DNA of 64,000 bases, taken from Candidatus Zixiibacteriota bacterium (lineage in GTDB: Bacteria; Zixibacteria; MSB-5A5; JAABVY01). The translations under genes were made by a program, and so were the position numbers. Positions 27,501 to 36,225 of this stretch are shown here, piece after piece. How positions within the stretch are numbered: the first letter of the stretch is position 1; every line of letters begins with the position of its first letter. The stretch covers positions 1 to 64,000 of the forward strand of contig DSEQ01000037.1 of the NCBI GenBank assembly GCA_011056555.1, in the 5' to 3' direction. A model generated the notes under the pieces. The model was not told where the DNA came from and made no database searches. It worked only from the letters and a program-made list of their open reading frames with translations.

Positions 27501-29152
27501 TAGTCTATCACATAAAAAGTGAAAGTCTCGGTCGTATCGGCATCACCATCGGTGTTCTTGGCGAAAAGATAATAATTTACGGTTGTACCCGGGGGCTGGG
27601 CCGGAATAAAGGCATTGTAAGTATCCTCTGTGCCCGTGAAAGTCAGCAGGACATCGGTCCAGACAGTGTTGATTTCATAAAACAGGAGCAGAGAATCGGA
27701 TACCAGATCGGCATTTGATGTTATCTCACATACTACTTCGTAGTCATTCACGTTATCCTTGGTGTCCTCCAGGGGGGTATGAGTTATAGAAACGCCGGTT
27801 GCATCGACCCCGTCAACAACCCAGACACCGGTATTATCAGGATCGAGCCACTCTTTCAGGCGGGTCGAGGCCGAGCTGCCGTAATCCCATGATTTTGAAA
27901 ATTTTCCATACCAGTCCGGGGTCTGGCTTGTACAAGAGGCATATCCACCATGAAGTTGTCCTACTACTCTGTGATTGGGATCATACAGAGGTGAGCCGGA
28001 TGATCCCGGCTCGGTTGTGCCGTCATCCCAATCCTCCACACGCCAGTGTGAATCCCCGGTTCCGGGTCCTCCCAGATATGAGGTGGAGGCCAAGGGGTCG
28101 TACTCAAATGAAATCTTTTTGATATCTCCGCTGGGGTGGTGAATTGCCACCGCACTCGAGGCAGCGGTATCGATACGCGACCAGCCGGCATAGAATACCT
28201 CGTATGAATCGGGCGGGGCCTCAGCCAGTTCCAGAAGTGCGAAGTCGGAATATGAATTATTGGCTCTGAGAGTACTTCCTGAAACCGTCATCCACGTCGG
28301 ACCATCAATATTATCGCAGGTCGGGCTTTCATAATTAAACATGAAGACCCAGGTGGAGGCGCCGGGAAGACAGTGATTGGCGGTCAGAAAGAAGGGAGTT
28401 AAGTCACCCCGGGCATTATTGATCAATGATCCGGAGCATAGACGCGATCCGCCTGAAGTGAGAATCATGGCCACAGAGCGCTTCTCATCCTGCCAGGGCA
28501 GACCCTCGGGACAATTGACATTGTTATTGCATGATCCCGAATCCCCAAAACCGAGAATACCGTCAACTTCCTTATAATCGAAGAGGTCCTTGTAACCATG
28601 AACAACGCTACTGATACTTATAATACCCTGAGATTCTACATTGGCCGGTTCATGATACTCCACGAAACAGACATCACCCTTTACCAGGCCGGTTGCAAAT
28701 TCGTCCCAGGACTTGTTATTTTGAGAGGTGAAGGCCCCCAGAACCATGCTGCGATCTTCATTATACAGGTACATGCGGGCGCCCTCCGGCAACCAGAAAT
28801 GGTTGTACACCAGATTTATGGAATAGGCGCCGGGGCAGGCGATGCGCAGACGCCAGAGGCGGCTGCCGTCCGGTAGGGTCTCCCAGGTACCCGAATTCTC
28901 CATGTCATAGTTGACCTTAAATGGATATCCGAATCGGGGCGGTATACCGTTTTCTTCGTCAATTGCGTCTTCAGCGAGAAGCAATTCAACATCGACATAT
29001 CCCATTGTAATAGTATGAACATTGTCCTTTGTAAGTCTGCTAAAACTGGGCGGCTCTCCTCCTATGGAAACCTGTGACCTGGAATCGGCAGAAGTCAGAA
29101 GAAGGGTGAGCGCTGACATCAGCAGTATTAAAGGCAGCTTCTTCCAATACAT
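24593..29152 (-). CDS. Secreted S1-family (lysyl-endopeptidase-like) protease with giant modular tail
   Basis: 1519 residues. A signal peptide (about 1-26) and a propeptide-like region precede a trypsin-fold domain at about 205-445, resembling lysyl endopeptidases. The triad reads H260 (LTANHC), D303 (YSDFALLEL) and S385 (PGSSGSP). The tail has an Ig-like module (about 450-545), a repeat of alternating Ig-like and MAM-like jelly-roll modules (each ending GDWF/DDWFIDDI), a BACON-like module near 1035 (EIDVVPSLLSA), a nidogen-like domain near 1170-1330 (QIYIGSNGIVGF) and two dockerin-like loops ending GGAAPCDCP. It probably degrades extracellular protein. The divergent neighbour has an S8 catalytic domain but the same tail. 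Confidence 0.9.
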   Translation of the reverse strand: MYWKKLPLILLMSALTLLLTSADSRSQVSIGGEPPSFSRLTKDNVHTITMGYVDVELLLAEDAIDEENGIPPRFGYPFKVNYDMENSGTWETLPDGSRLWRLRIACPGAYSINLVYNHFWLPEGARMYLYNEDRSMVLGAFTSQNNKSWDEFATGLVKGDVCFVEYHEPANVESQGIISISSVVHGYKDLFDYKEVDGILGFGDSGSCNNNVNCPEGLPWQDEKRSVAMILTSGGSRLCSGSLINNARGDLTPFFLTANHCLPGASTWVFMFNYESPTCDNIDGPTWMTVSGSTLRANNSYSDFALLELAEAPPDSYEVFYAGWSRIDTAASSAVAIHHPSGDIKKISFEYDPLASTSYLGGPGTGDSHWRVEDWDDGTTEPGSSGSPLYDPNHRVVGQLHGGYASCTSQTPDWYGKFSKSWDYGSSASTRLKEWLDPDNTGVWVVDGVDATGVSITHTPLEDTKDNVNDYEVVCEITSNADLVSDSLLLFYEINTVWTDVLLTFTGTEDTYNAFIPAQPPGTTVNYYLFAKNTDGDADTTETFTFYVIDYDVILDPLAASATGAVGDTIWYDFSVTNNGVFNDDIALSVLDNAWPTTIWDASTSTEIGSTGQLIPDEIFDFKVRVIVPTSYYGDIDSAEVKAASSGNSSISESAVIRTTSAGEAVNIPFSDEFVTTTLDPANWVYNTGAEINDLAYSEPSAPYSLNFDGDPSGSDTVLSVAIDLKNETNVIVNYFYQQTGSGESPDTNDDLIISYLNNIGEWIELNRHLGAEGDMNTFGEVELSLPADAYHSGFRIRFHNIATAGNYDDWFIDDIYVGEPSDYDFTVSPSIQSLYGPAGDSATYAVWIYNDGALADTYDLIDSVGDWDVTFFDASGSTQIITTSPVQPTDSLEFLAKVAVPVGTPLHVTDTAKIYVRSTGNPSITGYTLTATFSAGFPAQIPWSESFPDDTLYTQRWFKYQNVDVSALGLNEPSPQYSMQLNGDPDTATSQLIDLADKVDVYASFYYQAGGGGIMPTSGEDLIVEYRNSSGNWMSLQSISSNDSAMDDFDFMTIPLPEDSYHSSFQLRFRSSTFWTSGDWFVDDIRIDYAPEIDVVPSLLSAQLVKGDSTETDLLISNNGLGILDYDMDVIYNINPPGLFSSLLEQGMVQPASSSYPQDAYIADQPKGGIDNLSYSSPAVKYNAGGPDDFGYHWVDSDEPGGPAYSWVDISSSGTDIVDQLDDDNYVGPVDIGFDFKYYDIVYEQIYIGSNGIVGFLEDNMESRSNMPIPYASAPNAILAWLWDDLDPTDLDNPGAHVYYENLGDRFVITFENYPRYQAAPGDVITAQVILYDNNVIKYQYQSIAAGFLIESSTIGIENHEGNDGLEVVYNNYYLHDNLAIQFFGQYDWFVPDSYSGQIGPGGIDTITCRFLSAELDSGMYSANILINNNDPVENPLILAAELEVSNEPLYVCGDANADGSVNVSDAVLIINYVFIDGPAPDPLESGNVNCDSNINVSDAVYIINYVFVGGAAPCDCP

Positions 29153-29461
29153 TAAAACCTCACAATTTTATGTTATTGATGTTATTATCGTTAGAACAAG
29201 AGAATTTCCACAGCGTAAGATCAAATGAATAAAATTCCCGCAGTCAAAATTGCTTTTTGTAAAATATACGAAGCAAGAAGGTCTTCGGGTGTAAGTATTC
29301 CTGCTCTATTGACATAATCTAATATATCCCTTTTTTGAAAAAATACAACATTAAATTTATCTTAATTAAATTTGTCCGGTTTTATGGTTTTTCTGAATTA
29401 TGCAATGTCCTTTCGTGATACAGTTTATTTCTTTTTTTCAAAGATGTTGTATTATTTTGGG

Positions 29462-29490
29462 TTGACAAAAAGCCGAATCAATACTATAAT
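29462..29490 (+). promoter_or_regulatory. Perfect consensus sigma-70 promoter of the subtilase gene
   Basis: TTGACA (29462-29467), a 17-base spacer and TATAAT (29485-29490): all twelve positions match consensus. The start would be about 115 bases before the ATG at 29613. It lies in the 460-base divergent gap 29153-29612; I found no comparable promoter facing the S1 protease. Confidence 0.85.
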
Positions 29491-29612
29491 AGTCGATATT
29501 TTGCGGAAATTTAAGGTTGCAATGGGATTAGACTGCGCTTGACCTTTTCGGAAAATTAATTATTTTACTAAGGATGAATCCAAAACTTACCCACCTATCT
29601 GTCGGAGGTTAC

Positions 29613-32600
29613 ATGCTTAAAAGAACGTTACCCATCACAGTACTATGCATTATTCTGCTGTGGGGATCGGCCGCCCTGGTTTCAGCCGAAACCTTGAATG
29701 GTGTGGAGATCCTTTCAGGACAATGGCGGGGGCAACAAATTGAATATTTAGATAGAGAAATCCTGCTGATGCTGCAGCCAAACAAGTCGCAGGCTGAGTT
29801 TGAGCAGTTTATCGAAGGCTACCCCGTTGAGATCGTCCGGGAAGCCGACAAATGGGGGTTCATGAAATTGAAAGCTCAGGAGCGCAGCGGCCTCTTTGAG
29901 CTAATTGAAGAAATCGACCAGATGTCAATTATCAGGTATGCAGAACCGAATATGGTCGATCGTACCTTCGTTATTCCGAATGATTCCCTTTTCAATACCC
30001 AATGGCATTATCATAACACCGGTCAGGTACCCCCCGGGGGAACGCCTGATGCGGATATTGACGCTCCCGAGGGCTGGGATATAGGTACCGGAAGCGACAC
30101 CATCATAGTGGGCGTGCTGGACAGCGGTATCCCGATTCAGGGCGGTTCGCTCAGCCATCCCGACCTGGATGATCCGAGCCGTTTTATTCTGGGGCAGGAC
30201 GTCATCAGCCTGGATATGGAACCGTTGGATGACAATGGTCACGGGACACATGTCAGCGGAACCATCGGAGCCGAGACCAATAACGGCATCGGTGTGGCCG
30301 GAGTGGCCTGGAATGTCAAGATTATGGCGATCAAGGTCTTCAATTCATCCGGATCGGGTTCGCATGAATATTTCCGTGATGGCTGTATTTACGGTGTCGA
30401 TAATGGCTGTAAGGTGCTGAATTATTCCGGCGGCGGTTCGGCCGGCGAGACCAAGGAACATGGTGTCGCCTATGCGGACAGCAACGATGTCGTTGTCTGC
30501 GCCGCAGCGGGAAATAATAATCAGGGTTCGGTCAGCTGGCCCGGCGCTTATTCGGTAAGTTATGACAATGTCATCTGTGTGTCGTCAACCAATACCAATG
30601 ATGCCAGCTCGAGTTTCTCGAGTATCGGCCCTGAGGTCACCGTCGCTGCTCCGGGTGGAACCGGAAGCCCGTTCGACGCAGATGATATCCAGTCCACATT
30701 CCCCAACTATCCCTGCTACCTGACTACGAATTACGGTTTGCCACAGACTTACGGTCCTCTGGCCGGTACCTCGATGGCGACCCCGCATGTGGCCGGTTTT
30801 GCAGGCTTGATTCTCAGCATGAATCCATCTTTGACGCCCGATTCGGTCAGGCAGATTATGATCAATACCGCCGATGACCTCGGGCCAGCGGGTTTCGATA
30901 ACCAATTCGGATGGGGCAGGATTAATGTCTTTAATGCTTTGAGCCAGATGGGTTCAATTATTATAACCCATTCCCCGTTGCCGGATACCCGGGACAGCCT
31001 CAATGATTATGAGGTCTCCGCGGTTATATGGTCTATGACCGATCTGGTTGCTGATTCGCTTTTGTTATATTATGAAATAAATTCAATCTGGGATGAAGAT
31101 ACTCTGCTTCCCACCGGTGCGGAGGATGAATATCATGCCTTTATACCGGCCCAGTCGCCCGGTACTACAATAAATTACTATTTATATGCGCAAAACATCG
31201 ATGGGGACGCGGATACTACTGACACATATACATTTTCGGTTCTGGATTACGATATAATCCTGGAGCCATCGACTTATACTGTTGCCGCCCCGGCTTACGA
31301 TACGGTCTGGAGCGAAATGTATATTATCAACAATGGTGTCTATGAGGACCAGTATTCATTAACCCTGGCCGGCAATGTCTGGCAGACATCGATCTGGGAT
31401 GAGCCCAGAATTAATCAAATCGGCCAGACCACCCTCATGCTGTCGGGGGACAGCCTGCCGTTTTATGTAAGGGTTCTGGTGCCCTCGAGTCTTGAAGGAG
31501 AATATGATTCGGTTGATATCGTAGCCGAGTCATTTAGCCAGCCCGGACTGAGTAAAACCGCTATCTTGAAGACGATCTCCACCGGTGAACCGTGGGAAAT
31601 CCCCTTCACCGATATTTTCGCTACCACGACTTTCGATAATACCAAATGGGAATCTTGGGACGGCGCGGAGATCAATACGCTCGGGATAGATGAACCGAGC
31701 TCGCCATACAGCGTCGATCTGAATGGCGATCCCAATGGTGGAGATCAGATAATCACCGAGATGATCAACCTCAAAGACGAGTCCAATGTCGTGGTAGAAT
31801 ATGCCTATCAGCAGACGGGCGATGCTGAATCTCCGGACGCCAATGACGACCTGATTATTGAATACCTTGATGCTGACAGCAACTGGATCGAGCTGCACCG
31901 GCATCTTGGCGCTGATCCGGATATGACCGAATTTGAAGAAGTTGAATTACAGCTTCCCGCGGGCGCCATGCATGCCGGATTCCGCTTGAGTATCAGGTGC
32001 ACGGCGACGTCGGGCAACTACGATGACTGGTTTGTAGATGACATTTACGTGGGTCATCCTTCTGATTATGATGTTGCGGTGGGCCCCTCATTCCAGAGTG
32101 AATACGGCCCTGCCGGTGACAGCGCAGTCTATAGCCTGAGAGTCTATAATGACGGCTTCCTGCAGGATATTTTTGATCTGACCTCCAGCGGGGCCTGGAA
32201 TGTAGCTTTCTTTGATGCCTCCGGCGCTAACCAGATAACCTCGACCGCGCCGGTGGCGGGCGGTGATTCAATTGATATTGTGGTAAAGGTGGAGGTTCCG
32301 GCGGGTACCCCGCTTCACACAAATAATTCCACAACTGTCACTGTGATATCTCAGGGTGACAATAATATTACCGCTTATGCCATGATCGAGACAGTTTCAG
32401 CCGGCACACCGGCGGAAATTCCCTGGTACGAAACATTCCCCGATGATTCACTCTATACCCAGCGCTGGTTCACTTATATCGGGGGCTTGATACGCTATTC
32501 CGCTCCGGGGACGCCGTCCCTGCCGTACAGCTACAATCTCGATGGCGGCAGCGATACTATGGCAACCCAGTTAATCGATATTTCAGCCTTCAATGATGTG

Positions 32601-34157
32601 CTTCTTTCATATTATTATGAGATGGGCGGTGATGAGGATGTGCCCGAGCCCGGCGATAATCTCTGGATCGATTACCGCAATTCGGCGGGAGTCTGGACCA
32701 ACCTTATGGTTCATGAAGGCGGGGGCGAAGCGATGACTGATTTTGAATATGTAAATATTGCCCTGCCTGTGGATGCTCATCACAGCAATCTCCAGATCAG
32801 GTTCCGCACATTCGGATCCGATGCGGGAGAGGATGACTGGTTTATCGACAACATCCGTCTCGATCGGGCTCCGGAAATAAATGCTTCACCCGGGGCTTTC
32901 AGCGAAAGCCTGATGCAGGGAGACTCCAGCCAGGCTGAGTTGATTATTGAAAATACCGGTCCGGGGGGATTGTTATACAATATCAGAATCAGCCCGCATG
33001 TTGTAAAAGATGGTATTTTTGCGAAGGGGTCCGGCACCGGAGAATTTGCCCCGGCCAGCCGCGATTATCCCGATTATGTTTACACCGATGACGAGCCCAA
33101 GGGAAGCGATATTGATTATCTCGGCAGCTCGGTGGAGGAGAGTAAGGGCGGTCCCGATGATTTCGGATACTACTGGCTGGATTCGGATGAATCCGGAGGC
33201 CCGGTTTACGAGTGGATCGATGTCTCCTCGATGGGAACCGACCTGGTTGGCCAGCTGGATGATGACAACTATATCGGACCGTTTGACCTCGGATTCGAGT
33301 TCACTTACTACGGCAACACCTACAGCCAGATTTATATCGGCTCCAACGGAATAATCGGTTTTGACGAAACCAGTATGGAAGCCCGTATAGGAAGGCCGAT
33401 TCCGACCGCTACGGCACCAAATAATATTCTCGCATTTATGTGGGATGATCTCGACCCAACTGACTATGACAATACGAATGCGCATGTATTCCTGCATACC
33501 AACGGCGAGCGCTGTGTGATCCAGTTTGAGGATTATCCTGAATACAGGGCAGATCCGGGCGATGTGATCACAATGGAAGTCATTATAAGCAGTGATGGTC
33601 GCATTAAATATCAATATAGATCAATAGCTCCCGGATTTGATGTCAACAATGCCAGCGTGGGTATTGAAAATGCTCTGGGTAATGACGGTCTCGAGGTGGT
33701 TTATGATGCCCCTTACCTGCAAGAGAACCTTGCAATCGAATTCTTCAAGCCCTATGACTGGCTGCTTCTCGACAAGACCGAAGGCGAAATACCGGGAGGT
33801 GCGGCAGATACAATCCATTGCGATTTTGTAACAACCGAGTCCCTGGAACCCGGAACCTACATCTCCGATATTATCATTGCCAACAATGACCCGGATAACG
33901 CTGCCGTGGTCATTCCGGCTGAACTGGAGGTTATGGCTGAACCGCAGTATATTTGTGGTGATGCTGACGGCAGCGAGACTGTAAATGTGAGCGATGCCGT
34001 TTACATTATCAATTTTGTTTTCATTGGAGGAACAGCGCCCGAGCCGTTACAGGCTGCGGATGTGAACTGTGATGCCGACGTCAATGTCTCAGATGCGGTT
34101 TACATAATCAATTATGTCTTCGCAGGCGGAGCCGAGCCGTGTGCGGAATGTCCTTAA
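29613..34157 (+). CDS. Secreted S8 subtilisin-family protease with giant modular tail
   Basis: 1514 residues from the ATG at 29613, which has CGGAGG seven bases upstream and gives a clean signal peptide (MLKRTLPITVLCIILLWG); an upstream ATG at 29574 lacks both. An I9-like propeptide (about 45-120) precedes the S8 domain (about 145-435), with triad D170 (VLDSG), H210 (NGHGTHVSG) and S387 (GTSMATPH). From about 440 to the end the modules follow the order of the S1 protease at 24593-29152: Ig-like, MAM-like repeats, BACON-like, nidogen-like (QIYIGSNGIIGF), then two dockerin-like loops ending GGAEPCAECP. Probably an extracellular protease. A strong terminator follows. Confidence 0.93.
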   Translation: MLKRTLPITVLCIILLWGSAALVSAETLNGVEILSGQWRGQQIEYLDREILLMLQPNKSQAEFEQFIEGYPVEIVREADKWGFMKLKAQERSGLFELIEEIDQMSIIRYAEPNMVDRTFVIPNDSLFNTQWHYHNTGQVPPGGTPDADIDAPEGWDIGTGSDTIIVGVLDSGIPIQGGSLSHPDLDDPSRFILGQDVISLDMEPLDDNGHGTHVSGTIGAETNNGIGVAGVAWNVKIMAIKVFNSSGSGSHEYFRDGCIYGVDNGCKVLNYSGGGSAGETKEHGVAYADSNDVVVCAAAGNNNQGSVSWPGAYSVSYDNVICVSSTNTNDASSSFSSIGPEVTVAAPGGTGSPFDADDIQSTFPNYPCYLTTNYGLPQTYGPLAGTSMATPHVAGFAGLILSMNPSLTPDSVRQIMINTADDLGPAGFDNQFGWGRINVFNALSQMGSIIITHSPLPDTRDSLNDYEVSAVIWSMTDLVADSLLLYYEINSIWDEDTLLPTGAEDEYHAFIPAQSPGTTINYYLYAQNIDGDADTTDTYTFSVLDYDIILEPSTYTVAAPAYDTVWSEMYIINNGVYEDQYSLTLAGNVWQTSIWDEPRINQIGQTTLMLSGDSLPFYVRVLVPSSLEGEYDSVDIVAESFSQPGLSKTAILKTISTGEPWEIPFTDIFATTTFDNTKWESWDGAEINTLGIDEPSSPYSVDLNGDPNGGDQIITEMINLKDESNVVVEYAYQQTGDAESPDANDDLIIEYLDADSNWIELHRHLGADPDMTEFEEVELQLPAGAMHAGFRLSIRCTATSGNYDDWFVDDIYVGHPSDYDVAVGPSFQSEYGPAGDSAVYSLRVYNDGFLQDIFDLTSSGAWNVAFFDASGANQITSTAPVAGGDSIDIVVKVEVPAGTPLHTNNSTTVTVISQGDNNITAYAMIETVSAGTPAEIPWYETFPDDSLYTQRWFTYIGGLIRYSAPGTPSLPYSYNLDGGSDTMATQLIDISAFNDVLLSYYYEMGGDEDVPEPGDNLWIDYRNSAGVWTNLMVHEGGGEAMTDFEYVNIALPVDAHHSNLQIRFRTFGSDAGEDDWFIDNIRLDRAPEINASPGAFSESLMQGDSSQAELIIENTGPGGLLYNIRISPHVVKDGIFAKGSGTGEFAPASRDYPDYVYTDDEPKGSDIDYLGSSVEESKGGPDDFGYYWLDSDESGGPVYEWIDVSSMGTDLVGQLDDDNYIGPFDLGFEFTYYGNTYSQIYIGSNGIIGFDETSMEARIGRPIPTATAPNNILAFMWDDLDPTDYDNTNAHVFLHTNGERCVIQFEDYPEYRADPGDVITMEVIISSDGRIKYQYRSIAPGFDVNNASVGIENALGNDGLEVVYDAPYLQENLAIEFFKPYDWLLLDKTEGEIPGGAADTIHCDFVTTESLEPGTYISDIIIANNDPDNAAVVIPAELEVMAEPQYICGDADGSETVNVSDAVYIINFVFIGGTAPEPLQAADVNCDADVNVSDAVYIINYVFAGGAEPCAECP

Positions 34158-34191
34158 TCCCATTGTATTGAATAACTTATAAGTCTATCCT

Positions 34192-34227
34192 GGCCCCGTT
34201 ATTTCCAACCTGACGGGGCCTTTTTTT
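34192..34227 (+). terminator. Terminator of the subtilase gene
   Basis: 8-bp GC-rich stem GGCCCCGT / ACGGGGCC with a 13-base loop and a seven-T run. Confidence 0.92.
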
Positions 34228-34293
34228 AGTCTCTTTTTTCTTAAGTATTGGCGATTTTAGCCGAAATTAATCATAAAGGTTGACATCCAAAGG

Positions 34294-34313
34294 GAATAGC
34301 ACGTCCGCTATTC
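34294..34313. promoter_or_regulatory. Dyad upstream of the porin gene
   Basis: GAATAGC, six bases, GCTATTC: a 7-bp inverted repeat 66 bases before the porin ATG. TTGACA lies at 34280-34285, but no good -10 sits at standard spacing, so activator binding is plausible. The regulator is unknown. Confidence 0.4.
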
Positions 34314-34378
34314 TATCAATAGTAGGGTGAGTAGGATAATCTGAGAATTCAACTAAAAAATCGTTAATCTAAGGAGGG

Positions 34379-35560
34379 ATGATGAAAAGAGCACTTATCA
34401 TTTTAGCTTTTGCTCTTTTTGCTCTCGGCACAACCGCAGGGAACGGAGCCTCTATTGATTTTGATCTCTATGGTTCCCTCAAGCTCGATGGAGCCTATGA
34501 TCAAAATCTGACCAGTCATGGTAACTTTGTCATGTGGGTCGATCCTCAGCAATTCGAGGATAATGACGAGCAGTATAACATGACTGCCAACGAATCCAGA
34601 TTCGGCATTATGCTTACCGGGAATGAGTATGAGAATGCCGAAGTCAACGGTAAGATCGAATTCGATCTTTATGCGGGCTCCTCCTCAGGAGCGGTAGCCG
34701 AGAATGAGCCTATGCTTCTGCTCAGGCATGCTTATTTTTCGGTCCAGATGGGCGGGACCAAGATCATTGCTGGCCAGACCTATGACATGATCTCGCCGCT
34801 CAATCCGTCAACATTGAACTACCCGGTTCTCTGGGGTTGCGGAAATATCGGTTATCGCAGGCCGCAAATCAGTCTCTGGCAGTCATTTGGAAGCGGTGAA
34901 AATACTGACATGACCATTGCCGGCGGATTTTTCCGCACTATCGGCAGCGACCTCACTCCGACATTCACCCTGGCCGCAGGCGAGAGTGCGGACGGAACTG
35001 ATGACGGTACTGACGCCGGAATTCCGTCATTCCAGGGAATGTTTGATGTGAAACACAATTTCAGCTCGGGTTCATCGGCCCGCTTTGGTATCTCGGGACT
35101 CTGGGGTACTCTCAAGTCCGAGACCAACTTAGGCGGATCGGAGAATTATGATAGCTGGGCCATAAATGGCCATATGTCTTTCGCATTCCCGAATGGCTAT
35201 GGTTTCATGGGCGAAATCTATACCGGTTCAAATTTGCAGAGCTACCTGGGAGGCATACTCAATAACAGCAGCATCGAGGGCGTCAACTCCACCGGCGGCT
35301 GGGCCTCCGCCTGGATGCAGGCTTCCAACAGAGTCAAACTCTCTGCCGGTTTCGGCATGGATACTGTGGACAAAGAGGATATCGGCACCGGACGTTCCAA
35401 GAACCAGAGCATTTTCGGCAATGTCAATTACACGCTGGTCGAGAATGTTATCCTGGGCGCCGAGCTGTCGTACTGGGATACCGAATATGTGAATATCGAT
35501 GAATCTACAGACAGCTATGATAATCTGCGTCTGCAGACCTCGATGATTCTCAATTTCTGA
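34379..35560 (+). CDS. Outer-membrane porin (DcaP-like beta-barrel)
   Basis: 393 residues with a signal peptide ending near GNGAS. The mature protein alternates polar and aromatic residues in beta strands and ends MILNF, with the C-terminal Phe used by the BAM machinery. The pattern (GSLKLDGAYD, ESRFGIMLTG, AGQTYDMISPLNP) resembles DcaP-type porins, which pass small anionic or aromatic compounds. Two ATGs adjoin the GGAGG; the second, three bases downstream, has slightly better spacing. It is monocistronic, with its own terminator. It supports a diderm cell envelope. Confidence 0.85.
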   Translation: MMKRALIILAFALFALGTTAGNGASIDFDLYGSLKLDGAYDQNLTSHGNFVMWVDPQQFEDNDEQYNMTANESRFGIMLTGNEYENAEVNGKIEFDLYAGSSSGAVAENEPMLLLRHAYFSVQMGGTKIIAGQTYDMISPLNPSTLNYPVLWGCGNIGYRRPQISLWQSFGSGENTDMTIAGGFFRTIGSDLTPTFTLAAGESADGTDDGTDAGIPSFQGMFDVKHNFSSGSSARFGISGLWGTLKSETNLGGSENYDSWAINGHMSFAFPNGYGFMGEIYTGSNLQSYLGGILNNSSIEGVNSTGGWASAWMQASNRVKLSAGFGMDTVDKEDIGTGRSKNQSIFGNVNYTLVENVILGAELSYWDTEYVNIDESTDSYDNLRLQTSMILNF

Positions 35561-35599
35561 TCCTGAGATTAAAACAGGAATAAGAGCAGGTTAATTTTG

Positions 35600-35649
35600 G
35601 ATGCAAACCGTATCTGAATCTTTCAGATATGGTTTGCATCTTTTTTTTA
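35600..35649 (+). terminator. Terminator of the porin gene
   Basis: A long stem (GATGCAAACC and TATCTGAA on the left arm, with complement on the right, one unpaired position per arm) and an eight-T run. Confidence 0.92.
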
Positions 35650-35702
35650 ACAGGGTTATAATCCTGAAATCAAAATACTGTATTCAAATGAACGCAAAAA
35701 AG

Positions 35703-35708
35703 TATAAT
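35703..35708 (+). promoter_or_regulatory. Candidate -10 element giving a leaderless transcript
   Basis: A perfect TATAAT ends five bases before the ATG at 35714, so transcription would begin at or next to the start codon. The -35 (TATTCA at 35681) is weak. No ribosome site precedes the ATG, consistent with a leaderless mRNA. Confidence 0.35.
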
Positions 35709-35713
35709 ATTGG

Positions 35714-36187
35714 ATGAGTCCTTATATTCAGGCTTTCATAATCTCTCTCCTTCCTGTAGCGGAACTGAGGGGCGGAATTCCCCTGGCTGTTGCGAATGGA
35801 ATCTCCCTGGTCACCGCTTTTTTTCTGTGTGTCATCGCGAACATGCTCGTGATCCCCATCTTCTATACTTTTCTGAAAACCCTGCATAACCTTTTTTATA
35901 AAGTCCGAGTTTATCAGCTTGTTTTTGACAGATATGTTCACAGGACCCTGAACCGGGCCGAGCAGAAGGTCAGGAGATATGGTTACTGGGGCGTGATGCT
36001 CTTTGTGGCCATACCCCTGCCGGTGACCGGAGCTTATACCGGCACTCTGGCCGCCTGGCTGCTTAAACTCGACATGAAAAAGGCCTTCTGGTTTCTCGCC
36101 CTGGGAGTTGTAATTGCCGGAATAATAGTAAGTATAGCGGTTATGACCGGTGTGGGCATTCTGAGAATCTTCGTGAAGCCCTCATAA
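35714..36187 (+). CDS. Small membrane protein of the COG2426 family
   Basis: 157 residues with about four hydrophobic segments (inner membrane). The N-terminal motif LPVAELRGGIPLA is the signature of COG2426, annotated elsewhere as putative small multidrug export proteins without solid biochemical proof. A second half-repeat centred on AIPLPVTGAYTGTLAAWLL suggests an inverted re-entrant topology, as in DedA-like proteins. It stands between the porin terminator and a convergent GDPD gene. No substrate is known. Confidence 0.8.
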   Translation: MSPYIQAFIISLLPVAELRGGIPLAVANGISLVTAFFLCVIANMLVIPIFYTFLKTLHNLFYKVRVYQLVFDRYVHRTLNRAEQKVRRYGYWGVMLFVAIPLPVTGAYTGTLAAWLLKLDMKKAFWFLALGVVIAGIIVSIAVMTGVGILRIFVKPS

Positions 36188-36225
36188 AAGTCATTATTCA
36201 GAAGCACAGGGTAACAGAGCGGCCT

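Noticed and set aside
22252-34157. Cellulosome-type complex
   Set aside because: Dockerin-like repeats are present but no cohesin, scaffoldin or glycoside hydrolase occurs in the window.
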